From assembly GCA_018398815.1 (NCBI GenBank), contig CM031614.1:50507628-50571627 (forward strand): a DNA stretch of 64,000 bases, read 5' to 3'. How positions within the stretch are numbered: position 1 is the stretch's first letter; each line of letters starts with the position of its first letter. Positions 51,501 to 63,927 of the stretch are shown piece by piece. The position numbers and the translations under genes are program-made. The notes below the pieces were generated by a model. The model was given only the letters and a program-made list of their open reading frames with translations, did not search any database and was not told the origin of the DNA. The DNA comes from Conus ventricosus. Taxonomy: Eukaryota > Mollusca > Gastropoda > Neogastropoda > Conidae.

Positions 51501-54444
51501 TTAATTACAAGGTTTTTTTTTTTTAATTACAAGGTTTAGAGGAGGGGGGGGGGGGGTATGCTCGATTACGTATAACTAAGGAATTGGAGTAATTCATTAA
51601 CGGTTGTTTGTAGATCAAATTCACAAACATTTATGAACAAGATATTAACTGACAAAGACATAAGATTTTTTTAATTACAAGGTTTAGAGAGAGAGAGAGA
51701 GGGGGGGGGGGGGCAGAAAAGCATAAGCAAACACACACACGCGCACGTTTTTAACTTGCCATAGCCTTCTGTATAGACCCCATTATCATTGTTACCATGG
51801 AACGACGTGAGACGGACCTCAAGAAAGGCATTTTTGGAGAGGGTACACTACCCTCAAGTCTAACTTTCATGGTTCGTCCCGAGACGACAAACCACCTTCC
51901 AACCATGATTTCGTTCCAGTCGCGTCGTTTCTTCTGCGGACGGACAACCCGATCGAAACGGTTACAACCACCGTGGCGGACGTAGATAAGTCCAATGGGA
52001 CCTTAAACGCCCCTAAATTATTCTGTACGAGTACGACAGAAAAGGACCTACGCCGCCTTAATTGCTGCAGTCAAGGAAACGGCTTGACGTGTGTGCAAGT
52101 TACGTCGCCCAGCAAGCGTGACAAAATACTGCGTTTGCCTTCAAATATGCTCATGCTCTGTGTGCGTGTGTGTGTGTGCGTGTGTGACCGCTTTGAATTT
52201 CAGTGGGTTTTGAAAAAAATATTTCTGAGCCGCCAACCCTTTTGCATCTTGCCTATGTTTAGGCCCAGTTTCAAGGTAATCAAACAGAACATTTTAAAAG
52301 GGCTATTCACAGCATCGCGGCCTTTTTCTGTTCGGGAATTGTAAAAGGAGGGATGAAGAGTAAAAAGGAACAGGGATGGGTTATTGTGGGGGGGGGGGGG
52401 AAAGAATACATGTACGCGCGCATGTACGCATGTGTGTGTATATGCATGCGCCCACGCGTGTGCGCGAGTGTGTGTGCGCGCGCGCGCATGCTCGTGTGTA
52501 GAAAAGGTGGGGGGGAGGGGGCGGCGGCGGCTAGGGGGATGAAGGGGCTGAGGAGGAGGAAATGTATTCACACCAAAACCACTGTATGGCCCTTTTACAC
52601 CAGAGTTGCTATAATGATTTTCAAAATAATCAAGACTTAATCCGAGTGTTTTTTCCGTAAGTGAGTTCAAAAGTGTGTTCACATCCGCGAGAATCACATT
52701 TTGGCAAGTAAACGAACGGATCTGGCTCAACCTCTCAAAGACCGCCATTACAGATATTCGGACCCCGCCATTACAGATATCCGGACCCCCCTCCCTCCCT
52801 CCCCCTCCCTCCTCCCCCTCCCTCCCCCACACACACGCACCAGTATGTGCGATACACATTCGGCTTCCCCAACCCTAACATCACCACCCCCTTCCCACCC
52901 TTTCCTCTGCAAAGCTCGGGCGCGTGCACACGAGCGCGCACGCGCACTACAATGCTCAGGCGCGTGCACACGAGCGCGCGCGCACACACCGCCAATCCTC
53001 AAAGCTCAATTCGTTCACAATGCGGATGCCATAATTTACGCGAGACTGGCAGCCCCGTGGGGGCTCGATGTGTACATCGTCACACGTGCAATAAGTTTTT
53101 TTCCCCTTCTTGCTCGTCCGTTTCATGTATATGCATGATTATCTTATGTTAATTACTTTTAGCAGTCGCCCCCGGGTTGTATTTTCCATCCATGTTGTCG
53201 AGTTTTGCGCGGCAAAGTTGCAGCGAAGCCCCCCACCCCCCATCCCCGACCTCCCTCCCTCCTTTCCCACACCTTCCCTATAATCATACGAAGTATGATA
53301 CAATCAAAAATGCGTGTGCGAACACACAGGGATTGAAGGGAGCTGTAGACACGGATCGTGAGAGGGAAAGGGTGAGGAGTGGGGGGGGGGGGAGAAGGGG
53401 AGGGAGGGGGAAGAAGGGGAGAGGGGGGGGGGGAGAGGACGACTGTGCATGAACTGAGCTCGTCAACGTGTTCGTGATTACACTCCATCTGTTGCACACT
53501 CCATGTACCACATCCCTTCCCTTCCCCCTCTCCCACCCCCAAAATTCCAACCCAGCCCTTTTCCCTCCCTATTGATTGTTGCGTTTCCTGATAAGAACCG
53601 CGGGCCCATATAATCGGGACACGCTATCTAACAACGGGCTGAAAACAAAACGGTTCGATGTACAGACCGCGCCTCCCGCCATCTTCCTCCCCTCTGGGGG
53701 TCAAGACACGTACGAGAACATAGGTGTGTACACACACACACACACACACCCTCGCGCGCGCGCTTCAAAGAGCCCAGTGCCTATCTTTATTTTCAACGCA
53801 AATTCATGTAACTGCGACTCTCCCATCCCCCCCCCCAACCCTTTTCGTCATCTCCCCCCCCCCCCCCCCCACCCACCACCCAGTTCTGATATGTGTGGAC
53901 TTCTTTGTAACGGACACAGTCCGTGCACATTCACGGAAAGATTACGACTGATCAAAACGTAACACAATAAATCAAAGATAACTGCACTGGAATTGAAAAC
54001 GTGAAAATCAAAATAACTGATCATTAATTAAAATGTCCTCTGTGGACAACTATTAAATGAAATTTGATCAACTAATGACCGAGGAACCGATTTATTACGG
54101 GGCACTGAAAAAAGATGTTTACTGTAATTCGATCGTTCCACACATGTGCATAGTATATTTTTAGAATATTTTGTGCGAAATGCATTTCACCGTAACCTGT
54201 ACATTAAACTTGTAACTAGTCTAGAATAAACAAAATGGGTACATTGAAAAATGATTTAGGATCACTTACTTTCCTTTAACGCACTGCTGTTAATACTATT
54301 TGAATTTATCAGAAAATCGTTAAATCAATCCCGACACTTCATACATTTGTAACTCAGAAAGGTCTAGTTTAATAATTAGTCGGACTGAGCCTTCTGTGTT
54401 GCGTGCTGCTCTACTTGCAGCCTGATCTGCCCAGTCGTGGAATT

Positions 54445-55400
54445 ATATGATCCGTCATGGAACTATCACAGAAGATATTTCAAACAAAGCTAGGAAACAT
54501 CTGAATTTTCTTGAAGTCATAACTAAACACTGGGCACAAGACACCAAGGCACTTATATCTCTTGCTACATCTCTTGTGCGTTCAAGGCTGACCTATGCCC
54601 AAGAGCTTTTCTTCAGCGCTCCACAGCATTTGTTAAAAACTCCTAAGTGCAGATTGTAATGCATATAAACTCGCTCTTGATGTGCCCACGCACGCATCAA
54701 CTTTAGGAACCTACAGAGAAGCATGAATTTTTCCTCTTGATGAACAGAGAAAACTTTCCGCTACAAAACTTGGTAGTAAAAGCTTCTGTTTTTAACACCT
54801 TTTCTGCAACTGAAGTTACCTTAAGTTCACAGATTTGGCAAAGAGAGCTAAAACACGTTAATATCCATAAATACATTTGCTTCTGACAAAAGTTCAACAA
54901 AATTAAGTGAAAAAGATTGCAGTTAAACCTTCCTTTTCGCCAGTTCTAGCATGGGAACAGTATAAATCAGTGTTTGATATTGACCACACAAGTATATCCA
55001 AAAGATTCCCTCTCCCGACATGTTAAAGACCTCAGCACATTCTCACTTAGAAAATCACTATGCACTAAAGATATACACGGATGGATCTATTCTCGAGACG
55101 GGCAACGCAAGTGCAGCCTGTGCGATTCCTTCATCAATATAGAAAAATGTTATCACATGGGTCGACACTGAATGTTTACTGCTGAACTAGTAGCCATACT
55201 TACGGCCTTATATTATCTTGCAGACCTCCCGATAAATGTAAACCATTATTTTGTGTAGACTCCAAATCTGTCACATACCCTTAGATGCCTAAATATAAAG
55301 GCGATCAGAGATAACAGAAATACAGTATTTAATTCACCAGCTGTCCATTAAATAAATTGGTACCCCCTTATGTTGGATACCTTTTGCACTGCAGAATATT
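54445..55400 (+). mobile_element. RNase H-bearing LINE fragment (contig 3 copy)
   Basis: The plus strand encodes KARKHLNFLEVITKHWAQDT, the end of a reverse transcriptase with SRLTYAQELFFSAP. In adjoining frames the RNase H domain follows (LKIYTDGS near 55070, then FVDSKS-like sequence near 55255). As in the other copies, it ends where the terminal His motif meets a (TG)n tract (55408-55550). Stops and frame shifts make it inactive. Confidence 0.75.
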
Positions 55401-55444
55401 TTCGAACGTGTGTTGTGTGTGCGCGTGTGTGTGTGTGTGTGTGT

Positions 55445-55499
<55 letters not shown>

Positions 55500-56586
55500 G
55501 TGCGTGTGTGTGTGTGTTTGTGTGTGTGCGTGTGTGCGTGCATGCGTGCACTCCCGATATGACAAGATCAAAGAGGTTATGGTTCTTGCCCAGCAAACCG
55601 CCAAGGGCCATGTCAGGACTGTCACCTCGTCACAGCCTAATATATGAAAGAAAAACAAAACCAGATCAGATTTAAAACATTTTCTGACATCACAGGCTGA
55701 AATAGGACAGCCAACCAGCGTCGTCGTTAATCACGTTTTCAGAGTATTACAGTCGTCAAGAAAAACTAACCGTAAACCATACTTTCAAAGGAGATGGGGG
55801 GGGGTTGGGAGTGTTGTGGGGAATCTATGATGTGAAAGCAGTACTTTGGCCTGAGAAGAGTTAAAGGTTGTGCTCACCCACGTTGACGCTGATGTATGAC
55901 AAGACGCTCCTCGTGGTTCCTGTGAATGGAACAGTGGAACACGATTCTCCGGCTTCCAGCATCTTGAGACTCTCTAGACATGTCACTCCCGCTAAATACC
56001 AACGCAGCTCAACGAGTCATACGTAAATTATTCGTTTTCGTAGAAGGGGGCGGGGGGGGGGGGGGGGGGGGTCCAACCATCCCCGCCGGTCAAGTCGTAG
56101 CCTACCTTTTGTCATTTCGCCTACAGAATTCATTTCGCCTGTTACAAAGTCTCGACATTTCGATGCTCGATGAAAATTAAGCCGTGTCTGAAACACCCAC
56201 TTCAGATACGTTTGAATTATGTTTGTTTTAATAAATTCTTTTTTTCTATTTTCTTTTTTGCCTATTTGTTCATTTATTTTGGGGAAGAGATGTGCTCAGT
56301 GGTATATTTTGACGGCCCGTTTTCATCTGTGTCTCGTGCGCATAGCGTATGCCGTAAATCCTTTTCCCTTCTTCGAAAAAGACAATCGGACTATCTTTCG
56401 TTGTTTACATGATGGGGGATTTTCAATGTTCGCACTCAAAGGCGTGGACCTCAGAATTAATAGCATTTTCTCCAATCGAAACGTGGCGAGCAGCGTTGGC
56501 TTCGTTTTACATGAATACATCCCCGGAAGCTAAGAATGTCACTTGTTCGACCGAACTGGCTTCTGAACACGTATCCTGTCCACACA

Positions 56587-56617
<31 letters not shown>

Positions 56618-58082
56618 ACCCACACTGAAAGAAATTCTGGACGTAACGATCAAATTACAGCCAAACTGTTAGGTGAATCTTTGGCAAAACGAAGTGCACC
56701 CTCCCACCCAGCTGACAGACGATGTTCGGAAATACTTGCAACAAGGAGGGCAAGAACTGCATTTCAGCACGGCATAAACAATCCAATTGAACTCTTTTCC
56801 ATGCCAGTTTAAACTCATGTTTATAGTCATGAACAATCCAGCTTAACTCTCTGCCATAATATATAATTAGTTTAAACACGTTCATAATCTTGAACCCAAC
56901 CGAACGCTTCAATTTCATTTAACTTGAAGTACCTGTTACGACTTCAACATATTTACGTTTTTCACCGAAATTCTCTTGGATGACGTGATTGTTGCTTCCT
57001 CTCCCATTCTCCCATTTCCATATTATTTGTTTTTCTTCTGTTTTCTTTAAATGTTCCTTTTAAAAACTAAAACAAAACACAAAAAACCACCATGAGTTGA
57101 AATTCTTAGTATACCGTAAACGTATTGCAACCGCCACTATATCTTCAATATATTTGAGCACAGGATAAGCACAAGACAATGTCAAGCCATTCTGTTCGTT
57201 TCTTGAATGAAAGTCATGTAAACCACCAACCAACTCTTGCCGTGTTAGTTCAAAACGTTTATAGTCATGCTGGGTTGCCAAACCAAGACAGAACTGGCGC
57301 GAGTTGTCTACGAGAATCGCGGACCCGAGTCATCTTTCGGGCTCCTTGAGGCCATCTCAACTGCTTCCAGTTCTAACGCCTTCCCACCGTTGAGGCCACG
57401 GTTCCGATATGGCCATAAACAGCCAGTCGGGATCACAGCAGGCTTTGGGGGAAAGGAAAAAAAAGGAGAAAAAAAGTGCTCGTGCGCTTTTGAATTAAAA
57501 ATCGGCTACAGCAGTCTTTGAATCACTCATGTGGAGCATCATCTTTCTCAGCATCAAAATACTTTGCGAGGTGGGTTTAAAAAATTTTTTTTAAAGATCA
57601 GTGCGCTTACCTCTCATTTAAAGCAAACGGCATATCTGCATTTTCACATTTGCTGGAAATCGCATCGTAAAACAACTTTCTCGGGCCCCTGTTTGCTTGC
57701 ACGAAGGGAGTGCTAGTTTGAGAAACTCGCTTTCCCCCCATACAGAGTTTCGCGGCGCGGCAAGCACGCACGCACACAAAAAAAAAATAACAAAAAAAAC
57801 TTTTTCTTTTCAAGATATACAAAGTACGCGTAATACTACGGTTTTTGGGTCTCTTTTTATTCCCCGGGTTTGGAGGAAAAGAAAAAAAAAAAGGGAAAAA
57901 AAAAATTAACAAACGAAAAAATCACAAAAGGAGCAAAAAAAAAAAGAACCAATTTTCTTCAAATGTAAATACAATCCAACAAGAAATTTTCGCTTCTTCC
58001 ATCCCCAAAATTGTTTTTCCCCCGGGGGAAAAACCGATCTTGCAGGTGTTGAAGAAAAAACGTGAAAAAAAAGAAACGACAA

Positions 58083-58114
<32 letters not shown>

Positions 58115-58300
58115 GGGGGGAGGGGGGGGGGGTTTGTGCGAGCAAAACTGGTACCCTATTTTTACTCTCATTCAGAAGCTCGCAATAGAAATGAGGGAAA
58201 GGGATAATTAGAAAAGGGAGGGGAAAAAACGCTCTGAAGGGGTGGGGGGGGAAAGAAAGATGGGGCAGACGATGGAAAAAAGCGGAAGGGACAGAGAAAA

Positions 58301-58336
<36 letters not shown>

Positions 58337-58424
58337 GAGGAGAAAGGGAATGTGGAAAGAGGAAAGAGATAAACCCAAAAAACCGCCAGGGGGAGGGCGG
58401 CTCAAAGGAAATAAAAGATCCTCA
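55401..58424. other. Non-coding part of block E1
   Basis: Contains (TG)n (55408-55550), a poly-G run (56048-56071), (CA)n (56580-56622), the empty LTR insertion site (56538-56545) and, at 57780-58420, a homopolymer-rich, lower-quality stretch with poly-A/poly-G (58080-58132). No gene. Confidence 0.55.
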
Positions 58425-59922
58425 ACAACGGGATTCTCCCGGGGTTTTCACAGTTAATCATTGCTGCCCACCTTAACGAACCGCCTTTTTTGATTCTGGA
58501 TTTTCCCACAAAAATTGTTAGGGACTTTTTTCAAAAGCATTCGATGTGTAGGCCAGAGGTCTTTATTGAAACTAAACCGGTCGGGAAAAAGAGGGAAATT
58601 GAGACTTCTGAAAACTACCCTTTCCAATCGTTCCAGGCATGGTTATAAAAGGTAAAACTCCCACCTCCAGAGGCTTCATGCAGGGGTCCACAGGACCTCC
58701 AGTCCCTTATTGTTTTTAGTCATATTAATGAATATAAATTTATTCGCTTTGTAATCAAGCTTTTTGTGATGATACTATTTTGCACTTTCTCTGTCAACCC
58801 GTAATTTCCCCGTGAATCTTAAACTCTGACCGGAAAAGTTTCGAATGGGCAAAACGCTGGAAGGGTTAAATTTTTAAAGAGAACAAGACAGACTGGTAAA
58901 TATTTTTCAGATTGCAACTTTTTACCACTAACATGGGAACACCCTCTGCAGCCCGTTAATGCACACAACCTTGGCTGATTGCAAAAAAACTGGAAAAGGG
59001 GCGAAAATATAAAAGTACAGTAAAGAAAATTAACTGTTGATTTTTGCCTAAAGAAACTACAAATATAAATATCGAAAAAGGGATAGAAACCAGTTTACAT
59101 ATTTTTTGCCGCACTTTTACTACTCGAATTGTTGGGGCATGCGGAAAAAACAAGCAAACTCAGAAAAAATTCATTTAGAAGCAATTCGCATCATAAGGAG
59201 GTGTCAAGGGACAAATGATAAAAATTTTAAGAACCGGGTTCGCTCTTTAAAAAAAAAAGAAACACAAACTAAGTTTTATAAAAAGGAAAAAGGTTTGTGT
59301 CCAGAACACTTATTAGCCTAACCGACTGGTATCGACAAGAAATCCCCATTCACGGCGAAGACCTCTCGACAGACATGTGCCTCTATGCAAAACTGAAGTA
59401 TACAAAAATTCACATGTTCCAACTGCAACTAAAATGTGGAACGACCTCCCAGACAACATAAATCCACAAAATCACTTGGTGAGTTAAACGTTTTAATTTC
59501 ACGGGACATACTCGGTTGTTCCTATTATTTAACTATTATGGAGAGAGAAATGAACAGATTCAACATTGCAGACTCCGCCTAGGAATGAGTGATCTAAATC
59601 AAGACCTTGTTAACCGTTACCTTAAAGCAGATCCAGTTTGTCAATGTGGCACTGTTCAGAAACGGCCGAACACTTTCTATTATATTGTCCAAAATACAAT
59701 AACATTAGAAAAGGACACGATTTCCACCCTTGCACCCAGTCTACTCGATCGTTAGTATTCTTCTTCATTGGTAAGCAATCCCTCCGACGTGAGGATAACG
59801 AAGCTATATTCAAAGCTGTTCATCGTTTTATTAAACAATCTGAACGTTTTTGAAAAATATGTTGTAAAACTTCGCATGCGGTAATGATATGTTTTATGAA
59901 AATGAAATCTTGGAGCAGAACC

Positions 59923-59979
<57 letters not shown>

Positions 59980-60395
59980 TCTCTCTCCTCTCTCTCTCTT
60001 CTCTCTCCTTTTCTCTCTCTAAAACGCTTCATAAAAACGTTAATGATGTGTGAGTGGTTGACTATCATGAAATTTTATAGTCTTTAGTGTTTACTTTGCT
60101 TACTACTATCTTTATTTTTCCTCAATTTTGTACATGTTTGCGTTTATGTATATGTGTATGTGTAAAGTATGTTTATGTACTATATATATATTTACATTTT
60201 GTATACGTGTGGGTATGTATTTTTGTTTTTTTTGCGTCTTTGTTTAGATTAGTAACTTAAAAGTATCCTGTCATTTCCTTGTCTACATGTGTAATTTATA
60301 GACATTTGAACACACTATAAGCATTAGCTTGTTGATGTTCAAATTTTTCACATTTTTTGTAAAGCTACGTGACTGTAAAGTGGAAAATAAATTTG
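58425..60395 (+). mobile_element. 5'-truncated LINE, present only in E1
   Basis: The plus strand holds a reverse transcriptase with AFCDDTILHFL (about 58755-58790), a variant of the F/Y-x-D-D catalytic motif. A thumb region follows with KIHLEAIRIIRRCQGTND (about 59165-59220) and GLCPEHLL (about 59295-59320). The C-terminal knuckle is CQCGTVQ with ETAEHFLLYCPKYNNIRKG (59640-59710, in neighbouring frames). The 3' tail runs through (CT)n (59931-60020) to about 60390 with GCATTAGCTTGTTG. Block E2 lacks it at the matching site (about 47905). Many frame breaks, though some may be consensus errors. Confidence 0.8.
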
Positions 60396-60400
60396 TTTAA

Positions 60401-60455
<55 letters not shown>

Positions 60456-61478
60456 AGAGAGAGAGAGACAGAGACAGAGAGCATTACACGGGCAGGGAAT
60501 AAAAGGGTGGGGGTTGGGTTGGGGGGGGGGGGGGGGGACAGGCAGAGACGAGACGGAAGAAGAGGGTTGGATTAGAAGGGAGGAGGAGGTGGGGGGAGGC
60601 GAGGGCGAGGAGAAGGGGGGTGGGGGGGAGGGAGGGGGCGCCGACACGACACGACATGACACGAGACGAGACGGAGAAGAAAGCCAAGTAGAAGACAAAA
60701 AGATGAGAGACCAGCAGCATGCAACGTGGAGACTCCGGGGTACAGGAAGGCAGACAGACAGACGTCTTCAATCGACTCAAAACATCCAACGCACAAAACC
60801 CGAGGTCGCGCGACTGTAAAGGCCACGTCAGTACACAATCAGCCGCGGATACCTCACGTTTTCCATAAAGGCGTCTCCCTCCCCCCCCCCCCCCCCCCCC
60901 CCCTCCCCCAATCAAGTCTTCTCGCTTCTCGTTGTCGACCTAATAGTGGAGTCAAGAAATGTTTTAACACAGGATTAATTGCAAAAGAAATAAAAATGCA
61001 ATGCATTTATTTTCTTACACTATTCTTTACAACACATTTTTAAAGTAGGGAAAAGTAAGTTTCGCGAGATGTTTAAAAATACGTTTATTATAGCGGAATC
61101 GTTCGCGTCAGCGCATTCGCACTTTTTCGCATGGTGATGAGGCTGCGCGTCGATTTCCGTATCAACAAATAATGGTGTCCGGCATAAAACACGAAGAAAA
61201 AATTCCAACAACTGTGAAAACGTTCGTGGCAAGTACTCTAACTTCTATCGTATTAAAAAAAAAATTCTTAGAATTTTATCCATCTGTGTCTTCATTTCTT
61301 TTCCTTGAGATTATAAATTGTTAAAGCGACCGTTGACAAACTGGAACCTGTTTTTTTTTCAGAGCCGGGATGGAGGGAGGGAGCGAGGTGTGTCGGGTTG
61401 CCTTGAACTTCACGGAGTGCTGCACGCCCGACATGTAGACACCGTTTCCCGTTTGGAAGGATTCACGTTTGCCGTAAC

Positions 61479-61520
<42 letters not shown>

Positions 61521-63670
61521 ATATAATTATATATATATATATATATATTATAATATATATATATATATATATATACATATATATGTGTGTTTGCGTGTGT
61601 GCGTGCACGTTTGCATGTGTGTGCGTGCGCGCGTGCGAGAGAGACTTATTAAAAGAACAGCTCATTAAAATGATATAGAACAAAGATATTTTGAGTGCGC
61701 TCACCAACAAGACTAACAGAGGGAAACTGCTCAGCTTGAAGAAACCTGGGTCACCACCCCTATATAACACCCAGTTTGTCTTCCTATATAACCCCCCAGT
61801 GTGTCTATACTTATGAGCTCTTGTTCGGGCTAAATGGATGGCTGCAGCCAACTCAAAAATCCACTTTCAACTCGCCTTTTCCTCATTGGAAACCAGAGGC
61901 AATATTTTCAGTAATCCCTGGAGAAGATTTTCCACAAAAAGCAACTCAAAACGAACGATTCAAAAAGCCATGCTCTGTAAAGTGATTATGGGAATCGTGT
62001 TCATGAGCCATCCTGATAGGAAAATGTGACGCACCGGCATTGCCCTATATTTTACTGAACACAGCCACACCGCGTCAGAATCCTGTTGGTATATGCCACA
62101 CCCAACCCTTACCCTTAACGTCATAGCTGGTAGTGGGCGAGAGAGGGGGTGGGGTGGGGTAGTGGTGGGATTTGGAGGTGGGGAATGAGAGCGGCGGTTT
62201 TTATTATTTTATTTTTTTTTTGGGGGGGGGGGGGGGTGCGCTTGGGGATGCCTTGAAACTCGCCTCTAACAGGTCACAGAATTGTAAAATCTTAAATGGT
62301 TAATGAACACGGTCAGAATTTTCGGACGCCTCCCCTTCCATGTCTCCCCCTTCCCTCACCCCCACCCCTTCCCAGGCCCTCTCCTTCCTGTTAGGACAAA
62401 TTCCTTATAGAAAAAGTTACTCATAATATATGGTTCAGTCACAAACGCCGAGGGAAACGCATTATAAAGGCCGAGCAATAAATTCCACTCAGAATAAACG
62501 AGTGAAGGCGGACAATTCGTGTTATCAAAACAAGGACCTGCGGTTACTGAGACGAGGGTGGGATGTGGGGGGGGGGGGGGGGGGGGACTTAAAAGGTGAT
62601 AGCAATGTATTAAACCATTCACTGAACGCCTGACAAAACATCGAAAAGTCTATATGGGCAACACTGCCTTTCGCAACCCTGTTTCTCTGCGCAGCTTTCC
62701 TTATAAATGTTGAACCAGTAATTACCAATATCGGGTATCATGTACGTTCCCTCGTCATGTTTGAGCGTTCTCCGTAATTTGGCGTTCTCACGACCCAGCA
62801 ACTTCCAAGTGAAGATTATGGACAGAAAGGAATCCAGGACACTGTCTTGGGGATATGAAAGCCAAATCTCCTGCACGCAACTCGTCCTTGGAATTTGGCC
62901 AAACGTTTAAAAAAAAAAAATAAAAAAAGGGAGGGAGAGGGGGGGGGGGGGGTAGGGGGTCAAAAGAAAATCTTCCCAATGTACAGCAAAAAATGTCAAT
63001 TTGGTGCCAGTCGCATTCGAACTCGCAAAAAAAAGGAAAAAAAACCGCACACAAAAAAAAAAACGTTTTCCTGCCGACTGCCCCTCTACTACCGAAACGA
63101 GCTGATAGAAAAAAGTCATAGAAAAAAGTCATTCGTCGTGATAAGCAGCAAGGAATTTTTACACAACTAGCAAGACTAACATAAAACAAGTCTTCTGACG
63201 GATTTACTGGTAGGTGGAGCTACCATGATAAAATGCTTACCCGAGATGTCACAGAATTTTTTTTTTCGCTAATCCCTTGCCTTCTCCCTTCATTCCTCCC
63301 CTCACAAAAAAAAAGCTTTGCGTGAAATTCCTAACACTGGCAATCATTCCCCAGCCTGCCTCCATCCCAACAACAAGAAGTGCTTCGACTTTAATTCAAC
63401 TCTGACACCTCTTCCCAACTCCCGCCATAAAAAAAGAAAGAAAAAACAACCGTGCTCATTTAACTTGCCAAATTCCATTAAAGTCGAAAAAAAACCCTGC
63501 CTTGAAGGAGTAATATCTAACATGTATATAGCTGAAGAGTTACGATACTAAACAATTAAAACAAAACAGCAACCAACTAAGCCCGGTTTGAAAACAGACA
63601 AGACAGTGATGTGGCCACGCAGGTAGAGAAAAAAAAACTTACCATATGCAACACAACCACTTCTACTCAC
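60396..63670. other. Upstream non-coding sequence and block D (contig 3 copy)
   Basis: Contains (GA)n (60403-60480), poly-G/C runs (60522-60537, 60884-60903), compound (CT)n/(TA)n (61482-61582), a poly-G run (62221-62236, 62568-62586) and A-rich runs (62905-62925, 63025-63064). From about 62560 to 63420 it matches contig 1 at 11400-12260. It would form the first intron of the minus-strand gene. Confidence 0.5.
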
Positions 63671-63716
63671 CTGCCCAGCAGCACAAGACAACGAGCGCAA
63701 TGTTCAGCAGCTGCAT
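63671..63716 (-). CDS. First coding exon: signal peptide of the EB-like gene
   Basis: The minus strand reads ATG then MQLLNIALVVLCCWA, and a donor G|GTGAGTAG. This is a short basic-free N terminus, a hydrophobic core of about 10 residues and a small residue at the end: a classic signal peptide. The exon ends in phase 1, exactly the phase in which exons A1 and B1 begin; joining gives Ala-Gly-Val at the boundary. The ATG was chosen because it lies about 140 bases after a TATA box's expected start point and opens a frame that runs to a consensus donor. A second donor, GTAAGT at 63653-63648, would read through an in-frame TAG. The link to the EB-like exons is inferred from phase, strand and order. 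Confidence 0.7.
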
Positions 63717-63860
63717 GATGTTGCTTGTCTTCTTCCCCAGTGGTTCTCCGCACTGTCAGCTAGAAGGAGAGCTTCCGAAGAGCGCGGCCAATGCAAATGG
63801 TAAGACGAAACTAAGATGCCGGACTGCTCTTTGCCGGGTGGGTGGGGTGGACGGTACCCG
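63717..63860 (-). other. Likely 5' untranslated region
   Basis: Between the expected transcription start, roughly 25-30 bases after the TATA box, and the ATG. No upstream ATG-led frame of note was seen. The exact start is not determined. Confidence 0.4.
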
Positions 63861-63880
63861 TGTCTTGCCGCAGCAGACTC

Positions 63881-63887
63881 TTTTATA
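63881..63887 (-). promoter_or_regulatory. TATA box of the signal-peptide gene
   Basis: The minus strand reads GAGTATAAAAGAG, a perfect TATAAAA core. Upstream lies a C-run and (CT)n tract on the plus strand (63895-63928), i.e. GA-rich on the coding strand, which may act as a promoter-proximal purine element. Confidence 0.65.
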
Positions 63888-63894
63888 CTCTTCT

Positions 63895-63896
63895 CT

Positions 63897-63927
<31 letters not shown>

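Larger units (their letters stand above)
51501..62390. repeat. Block E1, near-copy of block E2 (33000-50500)
   Basis: Same landmarks and orientation as E2, better sequence quality at its start, but also somewhat degraded at about 57780-58420. It begins inside a tandem duplication of about 150 bases with the motif TTAATTACAAGGTTTAGA (51523 and 51670). Between 51501 and 54440 it holds TG and GC tracts (52165-52190, 52405-52500), CCCTCC runs (52788-52830) and poly-C (53860-53871), but no gene. Confidence 0.85.

Noticed and set aside
50140..51539. Long open frames across 50501-51500
   Set aside because: Same reason: undetermined gap bases.
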